Assembly: GCA_050084985.1 (NCBI GenBank)
Contig: JBITNC010000001.1
Location: 86,304,001 to 86,368,000 of the forward strand
Direction: 5' to 3'
Length of the DNA: 64,000 nucleotides
Source: Nageia nagi
Lineage: Eukaryota > Pinophyta
Shown piece after piece: positions 12,253-23,389 of the stretch. The position numbers and the translations under genes are program-made. Numbering within the stretch: position 1 is the first letter of the stretch; each line of letters begins with the position of its first letter. The notes under the pieces are model-generated. The model was not told the origin of the DNA. It was given only the letters and a program-made list of their open reading frames with translations, and made no database searches.

Positions 12253-13343
12253 TGTTGGACTTCGAGTGACACTGAGAGGGGGGTGAATTAGTGTATTAAA
12301 AAAATTATAATCAATTTAACCTTCTTAAATAAAGATAGATTAAAAGCTAGAGAAAATTGAGCAAGCACACCAGTACATGACACAACACCAGATATAACGA
12401 GGTTCACCAGTTTGGCTACATCCCCGAAAATGACTGCTTGGACACCAATCCAAATCCAGCCATTAAAGAAAGCTTACAAATTCACAGCACCAACTGTGAA
12501 GGGTAGCACCAACTACCACTTTGCAAATAGCAGCACCTACTGCTTGGAGCACCAACTCCAGCTCTCAAGTACCCACTTGAGATAATATTCAAAAGGAATA
12601 AAGAATACAGTTCTAGAAGACCCTCAATGGTCTAGCTCATAGTTAAACAATCACTATCCAATCTATATCTTCGTTTGCTCTCTTCACATGCTCCTGATAC
12701 TCCCCTCTTCGACGCTATTACCTCCTCTCTCGCACTTCTCTACACGCACATCTCATCACACTCTCTTGCCTCCACTCCGGCCCTTCACTATACACACTTC
12801 TCTCTTCATGCACACTACACGATCACCAATTCACACTTCACATTTTTCTTTCATACCCAAGAGAAATGTTACGCATCAAGAAAAACCCCCCAAGAAACTG
12901 TTCCTATCATGACACGTTATCAAAAACAAACTGAAAAGGAATCCTTGTTTGTAACTGCTCCTGCACCAAAGGGAGTTCACTATCTGAGTCTGCAACTGCT
13001 GTAACTGACGAACGCTCCTATTGCTCAAATAGATTTGTTCAAACACGTATAGCTCTTCCTCCACTGATTTTGGAGATTTGATAGTATCTAATTATTTTTG
13101 ATAATCCTAGACTCTTTTCTTCTTCATAATGATATTTCTGATAATCCCGAACTCTTTTCTTCTTCATAATGGTATTTCTGATAATTCTGGACTCTTTATT
13201 GTATACACCATGATGACATCATCTGTGGACTCTGGAAGTAGAGTAAAACTAGCTTACCGGATATTTATTGTATACACCATGATGTCATCATCTCCGGACT
13301 CCGGAAGCAGAGTAAAATGCTTCCCGCATGATGTCATCATCTT

Positions 13344-13895
13344 CGGACTCTTATCTCTGCACTTTTATCTCCGGACTTTTATCTCCGGACTTTTATTACC
13401 GCACTTTTATCTTCGCACTTTTGTCTCCGGACTTTTATCTCCAGACTTTTATCACCGCACTTTATATCTTCGCACTTTTATCTCCGAACTTTTATCTCCG
13501 GACTTTTATCTTCGGACTTTTATCTCTGAACTTTTATCACCGCACTTTTATCTTCGCACTTTTGTCTCCGGACTTTTATCTCCGGACTTTTATCACCGCA
13601 CTTTTATCTTCGCACTTTTGTCTCCGAACTTTTATCTCCGGACTTTATCTCCGAACTTTTATCTTCGGACTTTTATCTCCGCACTTTTATCTCCGAACTT
13701 TTATCTCTGAACTTTTATCTCCGAACTTTTATCTTCGGACTTTTATCTCCGGACTTTTATCTCCGGACTTTTATCTCTGCACTTTTATCTCCGCACTTTT
13801 ATCTCCGCACTTTTATCTCCGCACTTTTATCTCCGAACTTTTATCTTCGCACTTTTATCTCCGCACTTTTATCTCCACACTTTTATCTCCAGACT
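13344..13895. repeat. 14-bp tandem array 1 in the 3' LTR of element A
   Basis: About 39 head-to-tail copies of a 14-bp unit of the form ACTTTTATCTCCGG. The CCGG position varies among CCGG, CCGC, TCGG, TCGC, CCGA and CTGG, mostly C/T or G/A changes. The unit has no stop in any frame on the + strand, and since 14 is not a multiple of 3 all three frames cycle through the same 14-residue peptide (FYLRTFISGLLSPD type). Confidence 0.9.
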
Positions 13896-13974
13896 TTTCA
13901 ACACCTACACCATGATGTCATCATCTCCGGACTCCGGAAGTAGAGTAAAAATGCTTCCCGCATGATGTCATCAT

Positions 13975-14152
13975 CTCCGGACTTTTATCTTCAAACTTTT
14001 GTCTCTGGACTTTTATCTCCGCACTTTTATCTCCGAACTTTTATCTTCGCACTTTTATCTTCGCACTTTTATCTTCGGACTTTATCTCCGGACTTTTATC
14101 TTCGCACTTTTATCTCCGCACTTTTATCTCTGCACTTTTATCTCCGCACTTT
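13975..14152. repeat. 14-bp tandem array 2 in the 3' LTR of element A
   Basis: A second block of about 12 copies of the same unit, separated from the first by a non-repeated spacer carrying two ATGATGTCATCAT motifs. The spacer recurs in the right LTR. Confidence 0.85.
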
Positions 14153-14225
14153 TCAACACCTACACCATGATGTCATCATCTCTGAAACCCGGTTTCATTC
14201 AAAAATGTGAACATCGTTCTTCCCG

Positions 14226-14233
14226 TGACGTCA
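14226..14233. promoter_or_regulatory. TGACGTCA palindrome (bZIP-type site) in the LTR
   Basis: A perfect TGACGTCA, the core bound by plant TGA-class bZIP factors. The matching site in the other LTR of the element is TGACATCA, and in element B TGATGTCA or TGACATCA, so this LTR keeps the undeaminated form. At least six related ATGATG(T/A)CATCAT motifs lie upstream in the same LTR (near 13,210, 13,280, 13,328, 13,910, 13,962 and 14,167). Confidence 0.5.
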
Positions 14234-14493
14234 TCTTCATGCTTCCGGAATGCTCTACTCACTTTCTTCGAAACCCAATTTTTCACAATTCTCACCTTCT
14301 CCGGAACCCGAATTTTTCACAACTTTCACCGTCTTTGGAACCCGAATTTTTCACAATTGAGCTTTATCATTGAGCTTTATCATTTCATTCCGGAACGTCA
14401 TCACTTCATTCTGGAAGCCTGCTTATCTGCTCTAGAAAACTCCCGGGGATCTGAAAATAAACTCATACTACTGCGCGAAGACACAGCCAAAGC

Positions 14494-14499
14494 CACGTG
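14494..14499. promoter_or_regulatory. G-box next to a W-box core at the U3 start
   Basis: CACGTG is followed directly by TTGACA about 30 bp inside the element's 5' LTR boundary. The same CACGTGTTGACA occurs at 22,008, 30,375 and 37,706, in all four copia LTRs. The motifs suggest stress or hormone-responsive promoter input, but only the conservation is seen. Confidence 0.45.
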
Positions 14500-14531
14500 T
14501 TGACAACAATGACAATCACACATGCTCAACA

Positions 14532-14543
14532 ATCTCCCCCTTT
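14532..14543 (-). promoter_or_regulatory. Polypurine tract of copia element A
   Basis: On the - strand AAAGGGGGAGAT lies directly before the 3' LTR start TGTTGAG. Two more CTCCCCCT runs occur at about 14,594 and 14,631, so secondary tracts are possible. Confidence 0.85.
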
Positions 14544-14666
14544 GGAATTGTTGGCAACACCACTTGATCAGACACCTGCATCGGGACTTTTCTCTCCCCC
14601 TTTGTCAACAATAACAAAGGGCATTTATAGACTCCCCCTGAGTCCATACATGACATTCAGAACTAG

Positions 14667-16796
14667 CTAATGCTTGGGAAGGATAACAACTCCTAGCTTG
14701 TTTCGAAGATGTTCGAAGACGTCTTTGGGCAAAGGCTTTGTAAAGATGTCTGCTACTTGCTCTATGGTTGGAACAAAATCCAACTGTACTTCTCCTTGCG
14801 CCACTCTTTCTTTTAGAAAGTGATATCTGATTGCAATATGCTTTGTTCGTGAGTGCATAACAGGATTTTTTGATATATTAATTGCACTTGTGTTATCACA
14901 AAGAATTGATATGGGCTTGTTAATCTCTATACCAAAATCTTTTAGCATCTGCTTCATCCATAGAATCTGTGTGTAGCAAGAAGTTGCTGCTATATACTCT
15001 GCTTCTGCTGTAGATAGGGATACTGAGTCTTGCTTTTTACTATGCCAGCTAACAAGATTATTACCCAAATAAAATGCTCCTCCACTGGTGCTCTTCCTAT
15101 CATCCACGCATCCTACCCAGTCTGCATCTGAAAAGGCACTAAGTGTAAGGTCCTTTCCTCTAGGATACCATAAACCATATTCTACTGTACCTTTGAGATA
15201 TCTAAATATTCTTTTTACTGCAGTAACATGTGTTTCTTTGGGATTTGCTTGAAATCGAGCAACCATACATACTGCTTGAAGAATATCCGGTCTAGTAGCT
15301 GTCAAATATAATAAACTTCCAATCATTGACCTGTATTGTGTTTGATCTACTGTTGGTGCTTTATCCTCCTTGCTTAATTTGTAGTCTGTTGTCATAGGGG
15401 TGCTCACAGGTTTACAGTCTTCCATGGTAAACTTCTTCAACATCTCCTTAACATACTTGGTTTGAGAAATGAACATGCCATTCTTCAACTGATTGATTTG
15501 TAAACCAAGAAAAAATGCAAGCTCACCTATCATAGACATCTCGAATTCTGTTTGCATGTTGTCAGCAAGATTTTTACATAGCTCATTCTTGCTTCCTCCA
15601 AAAATTATATCATCTACATAGACAACAACAATTAGCTAATTTTCCTTTTCTGATTTAATGTATAAATTGCTATCCATAATTCCTTTTCTAAAGCCTTGCT
15701 GCTAAATATATGTATCAAGTCTGGAGTACCATGCTCGAGGTGCCTGTTTTAAACCATACAGAGCCTTCTTTAGTTTGCATACTAGATTAGGATTCTCTCC
15801 CAATTGGAAACCATCTGGCTGTTCAATATAAACTTCTTCCTCAATTTTGCCATTTAGAAAGGCTGATTTTACATCCATTTGATAAACTGTGAAGTCTTTA
15901 TACACTGCAAAAGCTAAAAACATGCGAATAGCTTCTAATCTGACCACAGGTGCAAACGTTTCTTCAAAATCAATTCCTTCAACTTGAGCATATCCCTTGC
16001 AGACAAGTCTAGCTTTATTTCGAACTACTATCCCATATTCATTCAACTTATTGCGAAAAACCCACTTTGTGCCAATCACATTTTTGTTGGTTGGTCTAGG
16101 AACGAGTTCCCATGTTTCATTCTTTTCAATTTGAGTGAGTTCTTCCTCCATTGCTTTCATCCAGCTTTTATCTTGGCTAGCTTCTGAGACATTTTTAGGC
16201 TCTATATTGGATAGGAGAGAATAGGTGCTTGAAACCCCTCTGCGAGTTTGGATGCCTGTATGAAACTCACCGATGATTTGCTTTTGTGGATGATCCTTAT
16301 GCCATCTTTTTGGTGGAGTTTTTGAATTTTCATCTTCTTTCGCCTCACTTTCTGAAACATTGTTTGGGTTACTTGGTGAATTTGAATCTTCTGGCTTCTT
16401 TACTTGTGATTGCTGTATAGGAGGCTTAGATTTATTTTTATTCTTTTTGTCTTCTTCAATTGAATCTTGATAGGTAGGAAGATCATCATCATCATTTCTC
16501 TTGGGAAGATCTCTTTGCTCATCAACACGAACATCAGCACTATCAATGATTGTTTTTGTCCTTTTATTATAACACCTGTATGCTTTGCTCTTCGAAGAGT
16601 AACCAAGAAAGATGCCTTCATCAGATCTATCCTCAAACTTTCCTAAATTTTCTTCTATTCTCTTGATATAGCATTTACTGCCAAAGATTTTGAAGTGCCT
16701 CACTGTAGCTTTTCTTCCAAACCATAATTCATATGGTGTTCTGTCCTCATGTGGTCGCATCATACATCTATTTTGAATATGCACTGCAGTATGCAC
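14667..16796 (-). pseudogene. Copia RT-RNase H region of element A (with end of integrase)
   Basis: In the - direction this covers the integrase tail ([20 protein letters not shown]), then RT ([61 protein letters not shown]) and RNase H ([26 protein letters not shown]). It would make cDNA from element RNA and degrade the RNA strand. Two nonsense codons interrupt the RT near 15,706 and 15,636, splitting it into frames 16,796-15,702 and 15,557-14,667. Element B's equivalent is open throughout. The stop after VVILPKH is at the same position in both elements. Confidence 0.9.
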
Positions 16797-17760
16797 TGGT
16801 TCTTTCTAGAACCTATCAGCAACCTTACTTTCTATCAGCATGGTTCGAGCCATTTCTTGTACTGCTCAATTTTTTCTTTCAACTACTCCATTTTGTTGTG
16901 GAGTTCTTGCTGCAGAGAATTGTCTTTTAATTCTGTATTGTATGCAAAACTCAGAAAACTCATCAGAAGTGAACTCACCTCCTCTGTCTGAGCGAAGACA
17001 TTTAATTCTCCTCTCTATCTAATTTTCTACTTGATTTTTAAATGCTTTGAACATTTCAAACGCTTCAGATTTATGTTTCAAAAATTGCACCCAAGTCATT
17101 CTTGAATAATCATCTATGAACAAAATAAAATACTTATCTCCATTGACGCTTTGTGTTCGCATTGGTCTGCATAGGTCGGTGTGTATGATTTCCAATGGTC
17201 TGCTGGTGTGATATTCTTTCACTTTGAACTTTGCTCGAGTTTGCTTTCCTTTTTGGCATGAATCACAAATATCATTTGCTGGTTTGCTGATACTGGGCAT
17301 ATCTCTTACTGCTCCTTTTGAGCAAATGTTCATCAAATTTTTAAAATAGATGTGTCCCAATCTCTTATGCCATAGCCAATCATCACTCTCCTTTCCTAGA
17401 AGACATGATCCCTCTGAAATATCTAATAAGGTGTATAAATTACCACAGGTTCTTGTACCAACTGCTACAAGTCTACCACTATTTGCCCTTCGGATCTCAC
17501 AGCCATGCTTTTTGAAAATTACATCATGTCCTTTGTCACATATTTGACTGATGCTCAACAAATTATTCTTCAGTCCCACAACAAATAATACCTCTTCGGA
17601 TCTGATGTTTCCGTCATTTATTTTGACTGTCCCTTTGCCGATAATCTGTGCACCATCATTGTTTCCAAATCTTACTGACCCACCTTCATATTCCTGTAGT
17701 TTTTGAAATTTCTTCTTGTCACCTGTCATGTGACTTGAGCATCCGCTGTCTAATATCCAT
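16797..17760 (-). pseudogene. Copia protease-integrase region of element A
   Basis: The protease starts with WILDSGCSSHMTG at about 17,750-17,710; its aspartate is intact. The integrase zinc-binding part reads HKRLGH...CDSCQKGKQ, and the catalytic core follows with IIHTDLC and a SDRGGEF segment, then the ERKN glutamate. Three nonsense codons hit the integrase, at about 17,020 (after QVEN), 16,872 (after ERKN) and 16,807 (a tryptophan codon). A conserved LCGPM motif reads LCRPM. The protease would cut the polyprotein and the integrase insert the cDNA; both are lost here. Confidence 0.88.
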
Positions 17761-19741
17761 GGTGATGGTTTGTCTTGAGCTTTTAATGCTGTTTAAATGA
17801 TTAAAGACTCTTTATCCTCTCTGAGTTTCTCCTTTTCTTTCCAGACTTGTTTTACTTTTATTTCAGCTTCTTGTTTTTTATTATTCTTTTCTTCTTGCTG
17901 TGGATGACTGCTCTGAAACTGTTTATTCTGTCTTATGGAAGGAAATTATCTCGGTGGAAAGAACCTTATGCCATGATTATTTCTGCAGAATCAGGCAATG
18001 TGTCCATATTCATGACAGTTGTAACACTCAACAGGATACTCCATTAATGGGCCGAATGCATTCCTAGTAACAAAGGTTCTTGGAGTGATATTATACTTAC
18101 ATTTAGAAATTTTGTGTCCATACGCATTGCATTTGAAACAGTATCCATTGAAGGATGGATGTATCTATTATATTGCTGAGTACTTCTTGGTCCTGCATAG
18201 GGTCTTCTTCTGGAATGCACTTGAGTGAAGCCATCATCCTCCAGTCCTGAGCTATCTTCCTTCTTCCTGGTTTCTTTTATGTTTTCCCTTTTTGTGTCAT
18301 TGGAAGATTGTCCTTGTTCATATCCCAGACCAGATTTATCGAAAAACATTCTTTGACTGTTAATGATTTCACTGAGTTTAGTCGACCTTCCTTCTAGATA
18401 TTCAAAAGAGCTGATTCTCTTAGTGACTTCCTCTAGTTGCATACGTAGTCCAATTATTTCTTCTTCAAGCTTACTGCAATTTTCAACTTTCACAAGAAGC
18501 TGTCCCTCCAAACTCTCATTTATCTTCTTAGATTCTTCCACTTCTATTTTTAAGGTTTCTATAATATTATTTGCATCATCAAACCTTTTAGAGAGTTTCT
18601 TATTTTTCTTTACTTCTTTATTCAGTTCATTCAATGCTGTTATTAGTTCTTCTTCAAGATCAATCTCAATCTCACAGCCATTTTCTTCATCTATCTCTTC
18701 CTTTTTATGTTCTTGGGCATTTTGATTATCTTCATTCAGTTTCTCATCAAATGCCATAAATAATGCTTCATTGTATTCTTTTTCTGATTCATTACTGGAA
18801 TCATCATCAGTGGAGCCTTTATTTCTGGATATGAAGCTCTGTCTATTTGACCTTCTATTTCGAGCATGAGATTTCATTTTGTGGTTTTTCTCAAAATATG
18901 ATTCTTGATCATCTTTATCAGTTTTTCTATATGGACATTTTGAAATGAAATGACCAATACCACCACAGTTAAAACATTTAAACGATAGCTTGCCTTCATA
19001 TTTACCTTTTCCCCTTTTTAGCTTTCTAACAAAATTTGCTTCTGCTCCATCAGATTATTCCTCATCGTCAGAATCTATTTTGGCTTTGGTACTGTTATTG
19101 GCTTTAAATGCTGCTTCCTTTTCTGAATGTTTTGCTTTTCCGATCCTCATTTCATAAGCAGTCAGTGATCCATGCATTTCATCCATGCTGAAAGTTTTCA
19201 AATCTTTTGCTTCTTCAATAGCAGACAGCTTTGAATCAAACCGAGATGTGAGAGATCGCAGTACCTTTTTCACGATGACATGATCTTCGATTTCTTCCCC
19301 AAGACCTCTGATTGCATTAGTAATTTCATTTACTCTCAACATGTATGCTTCGATGGTTTCATCTTCATTCATCTTTAGAACTTCGAATTGAGCTCTATGA
19401 GTTTGGAGTTTTGCTTCCTTGACTTTATCATCTCCTTCATGAATGCTCTTCAATTTATTCCATATTTCTTTTGCTAATTTGCATGCCATAACTTTCACCA
19501 GTTCACTGTCCACAAGACTGCACATTAGAGCATTTCTTGCTTTTGCATCATATTCAAATGCCTTTCTTTCTGCTTCATCTGATGGACCTGTAGGGGGAGG
19601 AGTGTAACCCCTTTTTACAGCATCCCATGTACCAAAACCCAATGCACTGAGATAAGTCTTCATTCGAATTTTCCAGAAACCATAATTGTTTCCATCAAAG
19701 AGAGGTGCCTTGTTAAATGAGAAACCTTCTCCGCTTTCCAT
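17761..19741 (-). pseudogene. Copia gag of element A
   Basis: The start at 19,741 (MESGEGF) lies about 50 bases after the primer-binding site and matches the start in element B. The capsid domain is UBN2-like (LFDGNNYGFWKIRMKTYL, then KEIWNKLKSIHEGDDKVK). After it come a nonsense codon at 19,055-19,057, a CCHC zinc knuckle (CFNCGGIGHFISKC, near 18,935-18,980), a long acidic and coiled-coil region (about 18,860-18,330), and the remains of two more zinc knuckles. A one-base deletion near 18,153 shifts the frame within the second knuckle region. A further stop lies near 17,792. Gag would package element RNA. Confidence 0.88.
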
Positions 19742-19791
19742 AGTGCCACTACCCGGATCTCCTTAGCTGTTATAGCCTAAGTAGGAACCTT

Positions 19792-19803
19792 GCTCTGATA
19801 CCA
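19792..19803 (-). promoter_or_regulatory. Primer-binding site of copia element A
   Basis: The - strand reads TGGTATCAGAGC two bases inside the right LTR, complementary to the 3' end of plant initiator tRNA-Met. It primes minus-strand cDNA synthesis and fixes the - orientation of the element. Confidence 0.92.
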
Positions 19804-20897
19804 ATTGTTGGACTTCGAGTGACACTGAGAGGGGGGGGTGAAACAGTGTATTAAAAAAATTATAATCAATTTAAGCTTCTTAAATAAAGACAGATTAAAA
19901 GCTAGAGAAAATTGAGCAAGCACACCAGTACATCACACAACACCAGATATAACGAGGTTCACCAGTTTGGCTACATCCCCGAAAATGACTGCTTGGACAC
20001 CAATCCAAATCCAGCCATTAAAAAAAGCTTACAAATTCACAGCACCAACTGTGAAGGATAGCACCAACTACCACTTTGCAAATAGCAGCACCTACTGCTT
20101 GGAGCACCAACTCCAGCTCTCAAGTACCCACTTGAGATAATGTTCAAAAGGAATAAAGAATATAGTTCTAGAAGACCCTCAATGGTCTAGCTCATAGTTA
20201 AACAATCACTATCCAATCTGTATCTTCGTTTGCTCTCTTCACATGCTCCTGATACTCCCCTCTTCGATGCTATTACCTCCTCTCTCGCACTTCTCTACAC
20301 GCACATCTCATCACACTCTCTTGCCTCCACTCTGGCCCTTCACTATACACACTTCTCTCTTCGTGCACACTACACGATCACCAATTCACACTTCACATTT
20401 TTCTTTCATACCCAAGAGAAACGTTACGCATCAAGAAAAACCCCCCAAGAAATTGTTCCTATCATGACACGTTATCAAAAACAAACTGAAAAGGAATCCT
20501 TGTTTGTAACTGCTCCTGCACCAAAGGTAGTTCACTATCTGAGTCTACAACTACTGTAACTGACGAACGCTCCTATTGCTCAAACAGATTTGTTCAAACA
20601 CGTATAGCTCTTCCTCCACTGATTTTGGAGATTTGATAGTATCTAATTATTTTTGATAATCCTAGACTCTTTTCTTCTTCATAATGATATTTCTGATAAT
20701 CCCAGACTCTTTTCTTCTTCATAATGGTATTTCTGATAATTCTGGACTCTTTATTGTATACACCATGATGACATCATCTTCGGACTCCGGAAGTAGAGTA
20801 AAACTAGCTTACCAGATATTTATTGTATACACCATGATGTCATCATCTCTGGACTCTGGAAGCAGAGTAAAATGCTTCCCGCATGATGTCATCATCT

Positions 20898-21409
20898 CCG
20901 GACTCTTATCTCCACACTTTTATCTCCGAACTTTTATCTCCGGACTTTTATTACCGCACTTTTATCTTCGCACTTTTGTCTCCAGACTTTTATCTCCAGA
21001 CTTTTATCACCGCACTTTTATCTTCGCACTTTTATCTCCGAACTTTTATCTCCGGACTTTTATCTTCGAACTTTTATCTCCGAACTTTTATCACCGCACT
21101 TTTATCTTCGCACTTTTGTCTCCGGACTTTTATCTCCGGACTTTTATCACCGCACTTTTATCTTCGCACTTTTGTCTCCGAACTTTTATCTCCGGACTTT
21201 TATCTCCGGACTTTTATCTTCGGAATTTTATCTCCGCACTTTTATCTCCGGACTTTTATCTCCGGACTTTTATCTTCGGACTTTTATCTCTGGACTTTTA
21301 TCTCCGCACTTTTATCTCCGCACTTTTATCTCCGCACTTTTATCTCCGAACTTTTATCTTCGCACTTTTATCTCCGCACTTTTATCTCCGCACTTTTATC
21401 TCCGGACTT
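20898..21409. repeat. 14-bp tandem array 1 in the 5' LTR of element A
   Basis: About 36 units of the same 14-bp family as in the other LTR, with a similar order of variants but fewer copies. Variants include an unusual GGAATTTTATC unit near 21,229, where one C is lost to T. Confidence 0.85.
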
Positions 21410-21495
21410 TTCAACACCTACACCATGATGTCATCATCTCCGGACTTTGGAAGTAGAGTAAAAATGCTTCCCGCATGATGTCATCATCTCCGGAC

Positions 21496-21665
21496 TTTTA
21501 TCTTCGAACTTTTGTCTCCGGACTTTTATCTCCGCACTTTTATCTCCGAACTTTTATCTTCGCACTTTTATCTTCGCACTTTTATCTCCGGAATTTTATC
21601 TCTAGACTTTTATCTTCGCACTTTTATCTCCGCACTTTTATCTCCGCACTTTTATCTCCGCACTT
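21496..21665. repeat. 14-bp tandem array 2 in the 5' LTR of element A
   Basis: About 12 units after a spacer carrying the ATGATGTCATCAT motif. It ends at the ACTTTTCAACACC segment shared with element B. Confidence 0.85.
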
Positions 21666-22054
21666 TTCAACACCTACACCATGATGTCATCATCTTCGGA
21701 ACCCGGTTTCATTCAAAAATGTGAACATCGTTCTTCCCGTGACATCATCTTCATGCTTCTGGAATGCTCTACTCACTTTCTTCGGAACCCAATTTTTCAC
21801 AATTCTCACCTTCTCCGGAACCCGAATTTTTCACAACTTTCACCGTCTTCGGAACTCGGATTTTTCACAATTGAGCTTTATCATTGAGCTTTATCATTTC
21901 ATTCCGGAATGTCATCACTTCATTCCGGAAGCCTGCTTATCTGCTCTAGAAAACTCCCGGGGATCTGAAAATAAACTCATACTACTGCGCGAAGACACAG
22001 CCAAAGCCACGTGTTGACAACAATGACAATCACACATGCTCAACAATGTAGAAA

Positions 22055-22680
22055 GTTATGCTCTAGGTATTATGAAATGGTGTCCTTCTTGTTCATCTCC
22101 ATATTTTTCAAACTCATGTGCAGTGTATCAACATCAAAATTTGGGCTTACATTATGATCAAATGGTAGAACCTACTTCAAACCCTACTACAGATCTTATC
22201 ATGGTTAATTTTTAGATTTTGGGTTATGCTAGATAATAAGCCAACTATGTTCAAACCAAAGTTTCTACTTCAATAGCCTTATAGTAAGCCCAAATACTTA
22301 GCAAAATTAGCAAACCATTCCTACTCAACCTAATCCAAAGAGAGGTAAGAATCCTATGTCTCAACCATAGAATCAAGTAAACTAACTTCCAAACCATCTG
22401 TGTCAATTTTCATAAGGCCTAGGTAATGTTGCTCTCATTGCATGAAACCCCACTCAAACTAGAAATGATGTCTTAAATAGAGAGAAAACTCCTCCATTGA
22501 GATATCATTTCATAACTGAACATCATAAGGAGAAGGCTACTCAACAATTTAGATCTTATCAATTTGCAAAAATAAGTAATCCAACCTCTTATGTTTCATA
22601 CAATATTATGAAAAAATTAAAAAGATCACCTTCTAAAATGACAATATTTGATGCATTAAGGATTCCATGTTAAATTAATC
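22055..22680 (+). pseudogene. Ty3 gag C-terminal part and protease lead-in (host element)
   Basis: The host gag frame resumes after the copia insertion with ALGIMKWCPSCSSPY and then SCAVYQHQ, a cysteine-containing segment typical of the end of Tat-type gag. Several stops follow. Near 22,600-22,640 the sequence reads like the SPSKMTIFDALRIP lead-in seen before the protease in the 63-kb element. Confidence 0.65.
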
Positions 22681-22682
22681 AT

Positions 22683-23141
22683 TTGCAAGAAGATTTGAAG
22701 CTTAAAAATAGTAAGAAAAGGGTAAATGAGGATAAAATAGTGTTTGTTATTGTTGATGATTTCTTTCTAGCTCCTATAGGTATAAGAAGACCACATTTTT
22801 ATCTATCCCTTAGATTAGAAGGTTGGATAGTTCAAAATTGTATGATTGATACTAGAGCTACCATTACCATTATTCCCAAAGCTATTGTAAATAAGATGAA
22901 ATTGTATATAACTCAATGCATAGATGGAGTCATTCAATTAGAATCTTCCCTTGTAAATGTAATTGGTAGTGTCAAAGGAGTTTCCATAACTCTAAATGTT
23001 TTCCTTGATATTTGTGTCATTCAAGATATAATTGTAGTTGATCTTCCACCTCTATTTGGAATCTGCTTGTTAAGAGAATTCACTACTAAGTTGGGAGGGT
23101 ATTCAGAATTAGATTATACACACCTCCTACTTCCATTTTAA
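22683..23141 (+). pseudogene. Ty3 retropepsin-like protease (host element)
   Basis: An open frame of 152 codons with the retroviral-type aspartic protease fold pattern: NCMIDTRATITIIPKAI around residues 57-73, where the family has D(S/T)GA followed by hydrophobic residues, and VVDLPPLFGICLLREF near the end. The active-site glycine is replaced by arginine (DTRA), so the enzyme is probably inactive. The end matches the Ty3 element at 62.9-63.6 kb (VVELPPLFGLCLSKEF). Confidence 0.75.
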
Positions 23142-23389
23142 ATAAGAAAACAAGCATGTCAAAATCCCAAATGATGGTACTAAGAATGTCCATCTCAAGA
23201 AGGTCTCTACGCAAAATTATATGAATGACCCTGAACAAGTAGAAACATTTGAAAAGGATACACTAATGAAATCACTACTAACTATAAATATTCTTTCATG
23301 AAATGATATTAATTATTATTCATATATATTGGTATGGGAAACTACTACTTATATAAAAATATCTAACCAATCTCAATCACATGTAAAAG

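Larger units (their letters stand above)
12253..14531 (-). repeat. 3' LTR of copia element A
   Basis: 2279 bp, TG...CA. In element orientation it begins TGTTGAGCATG and ends CCAACA. It matches the right LTR (19,806-22,045) with only a few percent of differences by eye, plus a copy-number difference in the 14-bp array. It holds a G-box, repeated TGA(C/T)GTCA motifs, and two tandem-array blocks. The long open frames in this region (for example 13,129-13,710 and 13,328-13,915 on the + strand) come from the array and are not genes. Confidence 0.9.
12253..22045 (-). mobile_element. Ty1/copia retrotransposon A, full length, nested in Ty3 gag
   Basis: This is a complete element of 9793 bp on the - strand: LTRs at both ends (TG...CA), a primer-binding site next to the right LTR, a polypurine tract next to the left LTR, and gag-protease-integrase-RT-RNase H in copia order. 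The host sequence has GTTAT just before 12,253. GTTAT also occurs at 22,055-22,059, where the host gag frame resumes, but 9 extra bases (ATGTAGAAA) lie between the LTR end and that copy. The coding region has several nonsense codons and at least one frameshift, so the copy is non-autonomous. Its LTRs contain 14-bp tandem arrays. Confidence 0.9.
19806..22045 (-). repeat. 5' LTR of copia element A
   Basis: 2240 bp, TG...CA. It is 39 bp shorter than the left LTR, which fits loss or gain of about three 14-bp units plus small indels. Promoter-type motifs match those of the other LTR. The + strand open frames 20,684-21,478 (264 codons), 20,883-21,428 and others are products of the array, not genes. 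Confidence 0.9.

Noticed and set aside
12675-13004. A 109-codon frame repeated at 20,230-20,559
   Set aside because: The two copies are the same part of the two LTRs. The serine/histidine-rich translation has no domain and lies antisense to the element.
13129-13915. Repetitive protein genes suggested by overlapping 193- and 195-codon frames
   Set aside because: They are translations of the 14-bp tandem array, open in all three + strand frames and antisense to the copia element.
15984-16187. Plus-strand open frames opposite the copia gene (also 16,733-17,022, 18,363-18,725 and 31,957-32,160)
   Set aside because: They are antisense shadows of the copia polyprotein and recur at matching places in element B only because the coding strand is conserved.
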